A stretch of DNA of 64,000 bases from Cryptomeria japonica (GCF_030272615.1 NC_081412.1:474098157-474162156), one strand, 5' to 3'; positions 32,881 through 46,880 are shown, counted from the stretch's first letter. Numbers and translations are program-made. Notes: a model not told the origin generated them from the letters alone.

Positions 32881-33790
32881 ATGGACTTTAGAAATTTACT
32901 TAGATGAATTTTTTTAGTGTAGTACCTTTCTTAGAAATCCATGAACAATATCACTTTGTTATACAAATAATTCAATGATTAATTATAATGGATTGGTTCA
33001 CTCAATACTATAACTTTCTATTACATTTTTTTACTTTTCATTAAATAAGTCACTAGGGGACTTATTCCCATTACCATATAAGATTTACTTTTGGAAATAA
33101 TAGAAATGCATTATATGTTTCTGGTTGAGGTTACCAATCCTAATGCTTGAACTACCTGTTGGAGCCAAAAAATGTTGTACCACCTTAAAACTACCAAAAT
33201 TAGGTTTTTTGTTGATTTGGATACAATTGTCATGAATTGATGACGGATTCAAATGAAAATATGCCTAATAAACATATTACTCTTACAGAGCCATGCACAT
33301 CTTCTTGAAAGGATATTGGAAATAAAGAATACTAGTTACCTTTTCATTATGTGCTACATATTTTACATCCAAAATTACCCTAGTTTTTCACTAAAACTAT
33401 CAAAGACTGTCTCCAAGAAAAACAAATCATCCAATCTAGTATTGAGTATGTTGATATTCAATTCTTCATTAACACATATAGATTATGATATATTAGGTCC
33501 TATTACACTAAATTTACCTTTCCACTTATCTAGGGTTTTGTCTTGACCTTACCCATCCTTAATATTTGGCACAACTCCCTTTTCCATTGCTTTAAGTGAC
33601 CTAAATTTTTGTTTTATTTGTTTAAAAAATCTTGAAAATGTAAGAAAATACAACTTTAGGGATCACCATCATTTCTTAGTTTCTTTTATCTTAGTATGTG
33701 TCTCAAGATCAACTCTAACACGTATAGCAATTTCCCTTATTATTGTAGTTTTGGGCATCAATGTGTCCTTTATTTATTTTAGATTATGCA
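32881..33790. other. AT-rich spacer
   Basis: No supported gene. The 97-codon plus-strand frame at 33253-33546 lacks any domain. Confidence 0.3.
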
Positions 33791-36451
33791 TAGCTAATTC
33801 ATTCTTGGGAGAAAGGAAAATTCAAATTTTCATATTCCTTACATGTATATCATCGACCCTGCTTATTACATTGGACAATATATAATCAATAGGATTTTCC
33901 ATCAATTGATCAATAATCTACATCTTATCCTCCTTTCCTCCCTTCATTTTTTCCTTTAGCCATTTAATCTATATAAGAGAAGATTCTCTATCATATGGAA
34001 AAGGTTTATTTAAAGATTGAATGGGTGAAAATTACTGGTTTTGGTGCACTAGTGGATGCTAATTGGGATGATCTTAATTGGTTTTTTTATATAACCACAT
34101 TTGTATACGTATCCTACAATTTATAAAAATATCCCTATAGTTTCTTGACTATAGCCTCACCAAAAAGAGAAGTATTGACTACCAATGATGCAAGTTGTGG
34201 GTTAGGTGTATATGAGACCATTTTTGTTATTACATCTACTTTTTATTCTTAAATTCCATTAACAACACTTTTCTTATTTGTGTTAGGGGTCATAGCCTAG
34301 ATTACCAATGATTCAAACTTAAGGCTCAATAATAGTCCTTAAAAACTTGTTCTTCTTGCTTGTTATTAGTGAATACTTATTTTTCTTATCTTATTATTAT
34401 GTAAGAGCTAATTTAGTAGTAATATCCCAATTAGGGAGTAGCAATAGACCACTATCACGTACTACTTTTCTTCACTCCTCAAGTGCCATCCTTCCAACCT
34501 TGAAGTCTTCCTGCTACAAAACATGGTTTAAAATCTCATCCCATTGGGAAGGATTGTCATTATTCCTTTCCTTAGTAACATTTATTTTGATACTCATCCT
34601 TTTTTAGCTTGATGACAAAATCTCTAAATTATTTTCTTTTAAAAAAAATCATTATCTATTAAAACTTGTTAAAATGCTACAACTTTTATATCATTGGTGT
34701 TGTTTCAGGTAAACTTGAAATTCTCATCCATTCTATTTTCAAGCATAAGTAGTATCAAAAGTATTAGAGGTGAATATGTTGGTTGCATGAACTCTTTCTC
34801 TACAACATTTCCTGCAACATCTTCAATCTCTACAAGCAGTATTAATTTTTATTTTTCCTCTAAGGCAATGACCTTTCGTCATTTAGCAAGTTGTCCTTTA
34901 TGGAAAATAATATCTTAAGATTTATCCTAAGGCTCTACTTTAATTCTATCCTAACATAGCATATAATTAGAGAAGCACTACCTCTTCTATATTCAAGTCT
35001 ATCCTCTTTGGGAGGGTTTAATGTCTCTACATTAGAAAAATCCTTTTAATCCTAAAAATTGTATCTTTCTCTTATACAAAGGCACTAGGGTATTCATAAT
35101 TAAATCTTTTCTTTTGTTCTCCCTTCATTATGCCAATCCACTTTCTCCTTACCTCAATTACCTCCTAAACTATGTGGTAATTTATTGTCACATCCTCCTC
35201 AAACATCATGGTTTCATACAAAAACAGTGGCTTCTTTACACTTAATATAACATAATCTATGAAACTTTTATGATAAAAGATCTTTGTATACTCAAGGCCC
35301 ATTCTATAGGACTGTAAAATTCATTAGGTATGTTACAATCTATCTTTTTCTAGGAAATAAAAAATTCTAAGATGAGTTGGAAAGAAATATCCCTTCCTAT
35401 ATCCTCTCAAATGTGTCTTATCTAAATAATTATGCTTCCATACAATTTCAGGATATCAAATCCTCTTTGGAACAAACCTAGGAAAAAAGTGGGGACTAAC
35501 CAAACACCCATAAACTTTGAAGGTAGTGCTATATGTATGAAATTAAAAAACTCCCCATCTATGTGAAATTCCCAAGTTAGGAGTTCTCTTTTCAAGGCTT
35601 AAAAATTTCATAAGATCTCTTTACTAGGTATCCTCACTTGTTCTTCTTTGAAGAAAAATAGAATCCTCCTCACAAATTAATACTAAAATACAAAAATGTT
35701 TACATTTTTTTAGAGTTAGCTCAAAATTTAGGTCTAACATTTAATAGGGAGAAGAACCTTGTTATTATTTACTTCTCTTCGCTGTAAAATTGCATGATGT
35801 TGTCCTCTTCATACAAAAACCTGTGGCATAAAATAGAGTATGACCTAGATTCAAAATCCTTGTGATTGGCCTTGATGGCAACCATTTTCGTATGCTCCTT
35901 TCTACTTGAGTTAGGAGGCATAATTATATTCACTATTTCCCATAGGGTCTTGGACATCATAAGCCATATACATGAGGTCAATTAACATCCTCAATTTTTC
36001 ATCCTCGCCAATCACTTGGCATAGAGTGTGATAATTACTGATGAAATAGTTTTAAAAGATCTCAAAAATTAAGTGTTCCATTTCATTCTATGAAATTTTG
36101 ATAGGCATTTTTGTCTAGTCACTTCACTCTACACCTTGGGATTAACACAGATCTATAATTTTGTGCATTAAATATTTCTCTTTGAAGGCCTCAAAATTGT
36201 TGACTTTACCTGCCATTGGAGTTGGACCAAAAGAAATTGTAATGAACTCTTTTTTAAAGACTAGCAATATTATAAACATTTATAGCGAAAATTATTGCTG
36301 AATACAGATGATACCTTTCAACAAAAACACTAATGAAGTCAGTATCCACAAAAAAATTGGGTACCACAATTTTTCCCTTATCCAACATCCAAGAATTGTA
36401 ATAGGAAAATGATCCTACTATTTTATATACTAGTGATAAAAAAGAGACCAT
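33791..36451 (-). pseudogene. Decayed long coding region, unidentified
   Basis: Several minus-strand pieces read as protein: near 33830-33960 KWLKEKMKGGKEDKM and DQLMENPIDYILSNVISRVD; at 35769-35981 KTLWEIVNIIMPPNSSRKEH...KANHKDFESRSYS...FLYEEDNIMQFYSEE; at 36254-36451 YYNSWMLDKGKIVVPNFFVDTDF...FVERYHLYSAIIFAI. Stops separate them. The order and charge suggest one large transposon-associated or gag-type ORF. No family is named with confidence. Confidence 0.35.
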
Positions 36452-38200
36452 CTTGTGATTGGTATGGTGGCATCTTTGTACCCTCTCAAGTTATCAAAGA
36501 GCTTGTCCATTACATTTATTGGGCCACAAACAATTGTAGGTATTTTTAAGGGACCAAGGAACTAAATGATAATGCCCATGTCAAGCCCTTGTAGAAACTT
36601 AGGGTTTTCTCCATGATTAGGGTTTAATAATTCACTTTAATTATACTTGTTTTTCCCACAGATTAAACTTATAGCAAAAATTATAGGACTAGACACTATA
36701 AATTTATGAGATTTGAATGGAACTGATTGAGGATGATCACTTACTTGTTGCTTACAAAAAAACCCTCTTTTTTTGACAAAATTTGTAAAGAGCAAGAATC
36801 ACCAAGAAATTTTTAATGCAATCAAAAGTAATCATTATGGTGATCCAAATATAGTAGTTGTTTTTCTCAAACAACTAAAAATTTGATTAGTAACAACCAT
36901 CTTGCCATTATTGGATGTGATCTTGAACAACTGCAACTATCTATTTAAAAATTTAAATGCACACCATTGAATTCAGTTAGTTATGACAAGATCCACTATG
37001 TGAATTGATCTAACCAAGTTTGAAAAAACCTTTGTGTGTCTTGATGGATTTAGACAAATCACAACTTGTCATCAAGGACTACTCTTTGAGCCACAATGAA
37101 TAGTAAACGTCATGTGCCAACATTCCATGTTCCCTCACTCAAGATAGGGTCCCACTAGTCTAACACAATGGGATTTGACTAAGCATTTCCTTCACTTGAT
37201 TGACTGTGACAAAGACACATGACACCAAACTATTGAACTGCACTACTAAGTCACCTTAGGCATACCTATATCTCAATTATTGCACAACCAACCTAAGAAT
37301 GCCTAGCTAGATAGTGCACTCAATCTAACGTTGAAGGATATGTTCCTACTAGATTCATGGCACCATTGCACAACAATGCAACTCTAGTAGAGAATTGACC
37401 TTTGGAGCTGAGGGCGCAAGGTAAGCTACCGTGCTTCATCAACATGCTAGCCTCATAAATAACCATGAACTTCTAAAGAATTCATTATGGATTGGACGAG
37501 ATAGACTACTAGTATCTAGGATAAAGGCCTTGGAAATAGGTGACATGACATAACTTAAAGTCATAACTTAAAGCTATTAACTTTGTAAAGAAAGTCACCA
37601 ATGAAATATAATATATAGGTTTTATGGATTTAGTTGACTTCCAAGACTTAAGGTTTGATATTTGGGAAAAAACTAAAAAGGGCAAAATAAGATCAAAGGA
37701 GTAGGGTAATTTTCCAAGGTTCCAGTAGACTATTTACCTTAGTGTAATATTTCTAAAACATATAGTTTAATATATTTAATTTAATTATTATATCTATCTT
37801 TTATTTTCTACTAAGATTTGGTTTATTTGAAAACATAAAGATTTCTGTTTTACACAAATGGAAAATAAAAAATAGAGGGACATCTTATGGAATATTGTCT
37901 ATATATTATGTATTGATGTTCTTTCTTTAATTAAAGAAGATGGTGTATATAATAAAATGTGTTATAAAGTAAGCATAAGTCTAAATATAATTAGTATCGT
38001 ATCAAAAATTTATAATAAATAAAAACCATGCATACTAGATATTTGAATTACATAAATTTATTTTTAAAGAAATAATTTTGTGATTTTTGTACAAAATATC
38101 AAAGTATAAAATATAACCTTTAAAATATATATAACTATAAATAAGAAGTTAATAAAAAATAGGTATAAATTTTAATAATTTTTTTATTATGTAACAAACA
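36452..38200. other. Intergenic stretch
   Basis: No frame, repeat or RNA gene is supported. Base composition becomes very AT-rich after 37740. Confidence 0.35.
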
Positions 38201-38560
38201 AGTTTTGAAGGGACCTAAAACCCTTTAACAAGGTTCTACATCAAAAAGTTGCATGGAAAAATACCCATTAACACAACAACCCAAAGTTAGCAAGAGACCA
38301 ACAAAAAACCAAAACCCAGCAAAGAGACAATGGAAAAACATAAACTAGTACAAATTTTTAAGGGCCTCCAGCTAAGTCATGTTTAGAGAAATTTTCTTAA
38401 GCTCTTGAATTTCTTGGTTGGCATATTTCTTCTTCAAATTAGCTCTAGTTCTTTTACAAGGCCGGACTATTTCCTCCTTTTTTTTGTCCAAGGCATCCAC
38501 ATCTAGAGTAGTTCCTTCTTGATGGAGAGTTTCAAGCTTTCCAACCATAAATTTTAATAA
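38201..38560 (-). pseudogene. Short decayed coiled-coil-like coding piece
   Basis: From about 38560 to 38380 the minus strand reads LETLHQEGTTLDVDALDKKK, KEEIVRPCKRTRANLKKKYA and NQEIQELKKIS, a charged, helical segment like the end of a retroelement ORF. The hairpin-like motif (38201-38225) follows on its downstream side. Origin unknown. Confidence 0.3.
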
Positions 38561-39954
<1,394 letters not shown>

Positions 39955-40350
39955 CAAATATAAATAGTAAATATTCTTGTATATGCGGAGCTTAGTTGTA
40001 AGGAAAAATGACTCTCTTATGTTTATCTATGTTAATATACAAATGGATACACATTAGTATAATTAATTAATACTAAAAAGTATCATTTGAAAATTAAGAA
40101 TATTGAGCTTGGTAATTGAAATTTCTTCAATTGTAACTAAAATAGATATATCTAGCTTGATGATGTACAAACAAAAGGTGAAGATGATTTGAGCATCAAA
40201 CTAGTGACCACCTTGGAATGAGGATTCTCTATCAACTTTGAGTATATATGGGTCCTATTTTCTAAGATGGTTACTTGATCATAATATTGTCTTATACATA
40301 AAACCTTGGGTTACACGTGTTGTAAATTTCTACTAGATAATTTTCTTAGT

Positions 40351-41850
40351 CATCATTTTTCTCTTATCTATATTTTGTAGAATATTTAGGGTTTTGGAAG
40401 TACTTAAAATCACTTTTTAGAATTGTCTTTTGTTTACAAGGCACCTATTTAGATCAACTTGCACAATTTGAAAAATAAAATAAAAAAATAGTTTTTCATG
40501 CAAATGTTTGTAAATCAATTATGTCAACCTAGATACCTTTTAGAGCATCAATTGAATAGTGGAGATGTTAAATTTATTCGAATTTTGTGTCTAAATACTA
40601 AATCTCTTGATTTCTCAAAATGAATACATTAAATCATTTAAATACAAGGGCATAACATCTATCATTCAAACTTGTGTTTAGTCAAATGAAGGTCGGAAGT
40701 TGGTCACATGTAGAATTAAGAATCTAAATTTGGGTGTGATGATTTTGTAACTGAAAGGATGACTCCATGATTACAAACTAACATGAGAATAAAAACTAGA
40801 CTAAATTACAATGGATAACATGTGTACAGAACAAGAATAAGAATGAGAAAATAAAAAAATTAGATTATCTAAATATATAAATGTATGAATATAAGAAAAA
40901 TAATAAATGATTAGTGTATAAAAGAATGTGTAGTAAAGTAAAACATATAATATAAACAAAGAGATCTAACTTTATATAAGATCACAGTACTTATCTATGT
41001 ATAAATTGAAAATGCTACTTAAATAAACACACAAAATTATAAAAAATGTAATATAAATATATAAATTTCATCATTACCATGTAAAACATAATTAAGTAAT
41101 AATTATAATGTTTGCAAACATATAAATAAAGCATAGTAGATTATTTATTTATTTAGAAAAGTCTGCTAGAAGGGTTAACATAAGCTACGAGAGATGAGAG
41201 AATGAAGAGTCTCTCTGTGGGATTAAAATCAATTGGGAAGACAGCAATATCCGACTCCAGAACCGCACGCTCGGACTCCGCAGCAACCGCCATTTAAACC
41301 ATCGCTACAGTCACTATTAGTCTTTTATACTATTGCTATTATTAAGACAATGCACAACAATTTCTTTGGCATTTTCTTTTCGGATTAAATCTCTCACCAT
41401 TCTGTGTATTATCGATAGAACCATTTTCTGTTCGGATTGCTCAATATGTATATCTCAATTTCTACGCCACTCTGTATAGCATTATTTATCAGGCCGTCCA
41501 TGCCAAAGATTTATTTCTTCTAGGTAGATTTAATCGAGATAATAGTAATTTTAATACTTTATGGTGTCGGCACTGTTCCGGTCAAGAAAATTGTTCACGA
41601 TCCTTTGAATTGATGTCTCACAGCCGATTTCGATATGAACATTTTTACATAAAAAAATATTAAATGAAGTAGAGAAAAGTTGTGTGGATGCTCCGCAGGT
41701 TTTTTGGGCATATCTACAAAAACAGATTCAATGTAGCAAGCATTAGAAAAACTTAAAACTTTAAAAGATACAAGAAAGTAAAATTTATAGTAACCTACTC
41801 TAAGCGATTGCTAAATAATATTTTTGCATATATTTAGCCTTTATCTAAAT
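40351..41850 (-). repeat. Segmental duplication copy A (carries peptide pseudogene A)
   Basis: Aligns collinearly with 43076-44617: from CATCATTTTTCTCTTA, through GGTTTTGGAAGTACT, CATGCAAATGTTTGTA and AAATTTCATCATTACCATGT, the peptide pseudogene, its promoter, and out to TTTATCTAAAT. Divergence is moderate with many small indels. Confidence 0.85.
41229..41372 (-). pseudogene. Cysteine-rich secreted peptide pseudogene A
   Basis: On the minus strand, ATG at 41370-41372 begins a signal-peptide-like MPKKLLCIVLIIAIV, then an in-frame TAA at codon 16, then 31 codons ending at a TGA (41229-41231). The distal part keeps the family signature: SDC-x7-CC-x4-C-x6-CC, with GSGVGYCC. Compared with the intact gene at 50.4 kb, a segment around the end of the signal peptide and the first Cys residues is deleted, and the stop sits at that junction. 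The rest of the frame is preserved, so loss is relatively simple. The promoter (to about 41600) and 3' flank match the other copies. Confidence 0.75.
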
Positions 41851-42289
41851 GATATATTTTTGGATTGGAGACAAGGAATATTGTCTTTGGCACCCATGTT
41901 AGCTTGTTCATTTCCTTTCTCTAGTTGGGGGTCCTTACCAGTAAAGATAGTTCTATCCAAATGATTCTTATAATTTCCCTCAACATGAGATTTCTCATTT
42001 AGTAGATGAGTGAATGTTTTTGAATCAACAGCTATTTTACCCTCAATATTCTGAATACTATCCAAAACATGAGATTTCTCATTTAGTAGATTGTAACTTA
42101 ATCTTTTTGGGAGCGAGAACAGTTTTAAACTTAAAAATATAAGCTTAGTGTGTATAGTTTAAGTCGTTCCGTTTTTTTAATTATGAAAACACAAATCTTG
42201 ATTCAGAAGAGATTGACAAAGTCGTACCTGTGTCTATGATAGGATCCAAAGGAATCCTTTATTTTCTTTAGAATGGCAGTGTCTGAAAA
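41851..42289. other. Spacer next to copy A
   Basis: The word CATGAGATTTCTCATTTAGT is repeated at 41984 and 42068, a small local duplication inside the 74-codon minus-strand frame 41841-42065, which has no known domain. Confidence 0.4.
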
Positions 42290-43070
42290 TTATATGGGGA
42301 GATTAGGAAGGTGGAACCAGAGAGGAAGAGATTGACAGGATATAGGCAAAGATGTTAAGGGTTTCCAACCTAGGGCAGCTAGCAAGTTATCTTTGAACCA
42401 ATAGAAAGGGTTTCTGAGAATTTCATTTCTTGCTATGCCATCATCAAAAACCACTACAAAGCAATTTTCTGGTAAAAGATGGAAGTAGATGGAGGCATAC
42501 CAGTTTGAAGCAATCCAATTCTGAAGGGCAGAAAGCGAGACCATTCCTCCTTGGATGAGAACAAGGATACAGTTCTCCTGCAAGTATTTATCCAGGAGAT
42601 CCAGGGGAGGGTCAAGAAGGTTTAGGGTTGGGATCGATCTCCAACGTCCCAAATCAGATGTTTGTTTTGCAGGGGAACACCGGGCTCCCGGTGTGTTGGG
42701 AAAGTTGGGTTCGGATTATCAGGAATCTTTTTTCCCTTATTAGGCTTAAAATGATTAGGACTTGCTTGCTGGTAGTCTTGCTAGTTGTCCTTCACAGGCG
42801 CTTGATGATCTGAGAAGATGGGAAAAGGGTTAAGAACCCTATTGTGCCCTAATGTAGCCTGTTAGTAAGGCAAGGGTTTGCAAACGTTGACCCATTTCCC
42901 GTTACGAAAAGCCCATTGGGGCACGTGAGAATCTAAGTAGGTGTTGTAATACCCTGCTTGCTCTGAATCTCAGACGATTGCCCAAGCCCAGCTATTTTTG
43001 GACCCTTCAGCTCTACCATTTCTGCTTCATGCCCTAGCTGCCCGTATCTTCGTGCTCTATTCCCTGTTTC
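42290..43070 (-). pseudogene. DUF4283-type retroelement protein fragment
   Basis: The open piece 42290-42652 (120 codons) reads LIQGGMVSLSALQNWIASNW...HLLPENCFVVVFDDGIARNEIL and NPFYWFKDNLLAALGWKP, ending LPLWFHLPNLPI. This is the pattern of the plant DUF4283 domain, usually found in ORF1-like proteins of non-LTR elements before a zinc knuckle, which is missing here. Upstream on the minus strand (42660-43070) is further protein-like sequence (KPNKGKKIPDNPNP, FVTGNGSTFANP) broken by stops. It lies exactly between segmental copies A and B. Confidence 0.65.
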
Positions 43071-43634
43071 TGAGCCATCATTTTTCTCTTACTTGTATTT
43101 TGAAGAATATTGGGGTTTTGGAAGTACTCACTTTGTAGAATTGTCTTTTGGTAATTTAGATCAATTCATAGAATTTGAGCAATATAAAAAATAATATATA
43201 TATTTTTTTTCATGCAAATGTTTGTAGATCAACTATGTCAACTTAGATATCTTTTAGAGCACCAACTGAATAGTGTAGATGTGAATTTTATTTGACATCG
43301 AATCATTTAAATACAAGGACATAACATCTATAGTACAAACTTATGTTTCATCAAATCAATGTGAGAAATTCGTCAAATATTGAATTAGAAATCTAAAGTT
43401 GCATGTGATGAGTTTGCATTTGAAAGGACAACTTCACAACTACAAACTAATATGAGAAAAAAAATTACACTAAATCACAATAGATAAATAGCATATGTAC
43501 ACGAACAAGTACAAAAATGAGAACACTATAAAATAAGATTATATAAATTTATAAATGTGTGTGAATATGAGAAAGAAAAAAATAAATGATTAGTGTATAG
43601 AAGAATGTGTAGTAAATAAAGATATTATAAAATA

Positions 43635-43818
43635 GGACATCCAGCATCATATAACAGGCCACGGCTATTCCAGCTCCAAAACAAACCTTTCTAGAGCGTG
43701 TTAGTGACACTTAGTCAATCGCAACCGTTAATTGCAAGATCGACGGTGTAAAACATGCAACTAACATGCATGTTAGGCAATCCATAGTGTCTTTTTGGAA
43801 CCAGAATAGACGCGTCCC
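43635..43818. mobile_element. MITE-like insertion in copy B
   Basis: Present in copy B and absent from copy A. Near its ends are inverted, similar words: CTATTCCAGCTCCAAAACA (from about 43673) and, on the opposite strand, CTATTCTGGTTCCAAAAAGA (about 43786-43808), next to a GGGACGCG/GGACATCC terminus. It is more GC-rich than its surroundings. The exact ends and target duplication are not resolved. Confidence 0.45.
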
Positions 43819-44037
43819 ATATAAGATCAGAATACCTATCTATATATAAATTGAAAAGACACTCCTTAAATAAACATAAAACTGAATAAAATATAATATA
43901 AGTATATAAATTTCATCATTACCATGTAAAACAAAATCAAATTATAATTATAACATTTGCAATCATATAAATAAAGCGTAGTAGATTATTTATTTAGAAA
44001 AGTCCGCTAGAGAGTCAAGTGTTTGGCTCTTGCAGGG

Positions 44038-44185
44038 TTATTGCCATTTATACCATCACCACACTCACTATCAGTCTTGCAGTAACGTCCCACCCAAGAG
44101 GAAGGTCTGCTTCTGCATTGACTGGCATACCACCTGCCAATACTATTGCTATTACTAACACAATGCAGAACAATTTCTCTGCCAT
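44038..44185 (-). pseudogene. Cysteine-rich secreted peptide pseudogene B
   Basis: On the minus strand, ATG at 44183-44185 begins MAEKLFCIVLVIAIVLAGG, a good signal peptide, followed by PVNAEADLP. A one-base frameshift then moves the family block CKTDSECGDG out of frame, and the original frame meets a TAA. The C-terminal CC-x4-C-x6-CC half is deleted: the sequence passes straight into the 3' flank word CCTGCAAGAGCC, shared with the gene at 50.4 kb. Clearly a dead paralogue. Confidence 0.7.
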
Positions 44186-44617
44186 TTTATTTTATGCTCT
44201 GAAGAAAAATATTATGTAGGTATATTTAAGCCACTTTGTATAGCATTATTTATTAGGCCATCCATGCCAAAGATTTATTTCTTCTTCGTAGATTTAATCG
44301 AGTTATTATTAATGTTAATACTCTATGGTATCGGCAATGGTCCGGTCAAGAAAATTGTCCACGATCCTTTGAATTGATGTCTCACCACCCATTTCGATAT
44401 GAACATTTTTACGTAAAACAATATACATGAAGTAGAGAAAAGCTGTTTCGAGGATCCATAGTAGTTTTGGGCATATCTACAATAATAGATTCAACCTAGC
44501 AAGTACTAGAATTGTTTTAAAATTTAGAAGACATTACACAGAAAGTAAAATTTACAGTAACCTACTCTAAGTGATTTCTAAATAATATTTTTTCATATAT
44601 TGAGCGTTTATCTAAAT

Positions 44618-44929
44618 AAAAGTTCTGTGTGGGACTAATATTGTGAGTATCAATTAATTATTAGTGGTGTTCAATCAAAATTTGAATGAGGTATAAATTT
44701 AAGTTATGTTTGTGTTTCTATTTGTTGAATTTAGTCCATCGTAAATGGAACCAATTTATGTTTTGTTATTTGGCCCAAGGTTAGTGTACACATTTTATGC
44801 AATGTGTAATAGATATTACTTCTGATTAGCCCCTTTCAATATATCTCTATGTACACATACTTATATGTATGTATTTATGTGTTTATCTATCTATTTCAAG
44901 GCACTTCATTTATCATTGATAGGATTTAG
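44618..44929. other. Spacer
   Basis: AT-rich; no feature recognised. Confidence 0.35.
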
Positions 44930-45440
44930 TGTGGGCTTTTAAGCCCGAAAAGTGTCAATAAGCCAGGAATCGTCGGGAGCCTCCTACCCACCGACAGGTG
45001 CAAAGTTGTTGCTATAGTGTCTAAATTTATTGGCAAGGTTTCTAAAAATTGTATCTTTGGGTGTGATGTTGCTTGCAACATTTATTAGAGCCAGGTTTAT
45101 TGTGGCATGGGAAGACTCACTGTAGCCATTTCGAATGGAAAGGACAAGTGATAATATTTGTGCAGTGCATTGGAGGTTTTTTTTTATTTGCGCTTTGCGC
45201 AATGCGTTGAACGTTTTTCAATTTACATTTTTTATTTATTTTTTCAACAAAAAGGTGACGTATTGTGTATTCCTCTACGCAGGTTTTTGTGGGTGGGAAG
45301 GAGGGCATTTCGTTTCAAGTTTAATGGTTTGCATTCCTCTACAAAGGTTTTCTTTCATCTATCTAATGAGAAATAGGTCAATTGTGGGTTGGTGGGAATT
45401 TTATCTTAGAGCGAGCAATTTTACCAACCATTGGCGAAGC
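44930..45440. repeat. Direct repeat of about 470-510 bp, left copy
   Basis: Aligns with 46295-46760: shared words include GAAAAGTGTCA(A/G)TAAG, GGGAGCCTCCT, TGATGTTGCTTGC / CAATGTTGCTTGC and ACTCACT. Divergence is substantial. The nature is unknown; LTR remnants or a local duplication are possible. Confidence 0.7.
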
Positions 45441-45788
45441 ATAGGTTTTATTTTGTGAGTTTTTGTTATTTTTTTAAAGTTTGATTTATATGCTTTCTTC
45501 TAATTGTGTTTGTGTGGATGGGTTGCAAGTGTGGGCTATATGGAAGGACAGTGACAAACCTGGTTGCTAATGTAATTAGCTTATCTTTTTTTCTTCTATC
45601 TTTGCTTTTGTGTAGTTTGTAGAGTGTTGAGTGTTGTGTATTTTAGATGCTTATGCATAAATTGTGAGAAACCTGAAAATAGAAACATGAAATTACTTTT
45701 GGTTTGGAGTGGTCAAAGCAGACAAAAGACATGCACAGTCAAATGTTATGGGAAAAAACAAATAGATTATGAGGCATGGTTAAGTATG

Positions 45789-46110
45789 ACATGTTTTAGG
45801 GATTTTGTCTATCACGGTGGTTACTATTTTATTATTTTCATTTGCACTTTGTCTATCAGGTTATTTCGCCAAAATGGTCATTGTGTTGTATATATATATA
45901 TATACACATATACATACATATGTAATGTACACACACACGTATATATATGTATGTGTATATAAATGTATATATGTATATATATGTGTGTATGTATATACAT
46001 ACATACAAACATGTTTTAGGGCTTTTGTGTATCATGTTGGTTACTATTTTTCATTTGTGCTTTGCCTCTCAAGTTATTTCGCTCAAATAATCATTGCACT
46101 ATGTGTGTTT
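45789..46110. repeat. Internal direct duplication with compound microsatellite
   Basis: CATGTTTTAGGGATTTTGTCTATC at about 45790 recurs as CATGTTTTAGGGCTTTTGTGTATC at about 46010; about 100 bp match, both leading into low-complexity DNA. Between them (45890-46010) is a compound TA/CATA/GTATA microsatellite. Confidence 0.75.
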
Positions 46111-46194
46111 CTTGTTTAGGGTTTTACATAATTTATTCCATGTTTGGTTTGAGTATTTTTGTCAAACAACAATTAAACTACGTTATATTGTGGT

Positions 46195-46202
<8 letters not shown>

Positions 46203-46285
<83 letters not shown>
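46203..46285. repeat. (TG)n microsatellite, about 41 units
   Basis: An uninterrupted TG tract, able to form left-handed DNA and likely length-polymorphic. It sits at the left edge of the right-hand direct repeat. Confidence 0.95.
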
Positions 46286-46288
<3 letters not shown>

Positions 46289-46294
46289 ATCCTA

Positions 46295-46760
46295 TAGGCT
46301 CTAGTGAGGGTTGTTAAGCTGAGAAAAGTGTCAGTAAGTTGGGAAAATTCTTCCACTGGGAGCCTCCTTCCCATTCCTTGGTGGAAAGCTAATGTTGTAG
46401 TTTCTGAATTTATTGGTGGGGTTTTTTAAAAATTCTATCTTTGGTTGCAATGTTGCTTGCAAGTTGTGGAACTAAAGTGGCATTTATTAGTGCCATGTCT
46501 GTTGTGGTGTGGGAGCACTCACTACATCCATGTTGAATGGAACAGACAGGTGAGGCATGTTGTGTCGTGTGTTGATGGTTTTTTTAATTTGTGTTTGGTA
46601 TTTCATATTCCAATGGCTGCAAAAAATAGAGAGTTGTGGTGTTTTGTGGATGGGGAGTAGGGCATTTGGTTTCATGTTTAAGGGTTTACATTTTTATGAA
46701 GAGGTTTTTTTTATTTATCTGGCTAGAAATGGTTGAGTTGTGAGGTGGTGAGAATTTTAA
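46295..46760. repeat. Direct repeat of about 470 bp, right copy
   Basis: Partner of 44930-45440, same orientation, about 1.36 kb away. Both copies are followed or preceded by microsatellites. Confidence 0.7.
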
Positions 46761-46785
46761 ACTTCTTAGCATGACTGGTGTGGTG

Positions 46786-46880
46786 TGTATGTATGTATGT
46801 ATGTATGTATGTATGTATGTATGTATGTATGTATGTATGTATGTATGTATGTATGCATGTATGTATGTATGTATGTATAT
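46786..46880. repeat. (GTAT)n microsatellite, about 23 units
   Basis: A tetranucleotide tract with one GCAT variant near 46853, grading into TATATG words to about 46912. Confidence 0.95.

Larger units (their letters stand above)
43076..44617 (-). repeat. Segmental duplication copy B (carries peptide pseudogene B)
   Basis: Collinear with 40351-41850 at an offset of about 2.7 kb, but with an extra segment of about 185 bp at 43635-43818 absent from copy A. The common ends suggest duplication of a unit of about 1.5 kb in direct orientation. Confidence 0.85.

Noticed and set aside
46062-46374. Open frames rich in Cys-Val and Thr-His repeats
   Set aside because: They are translations of the (TG)n tract on both strands, not proteins.
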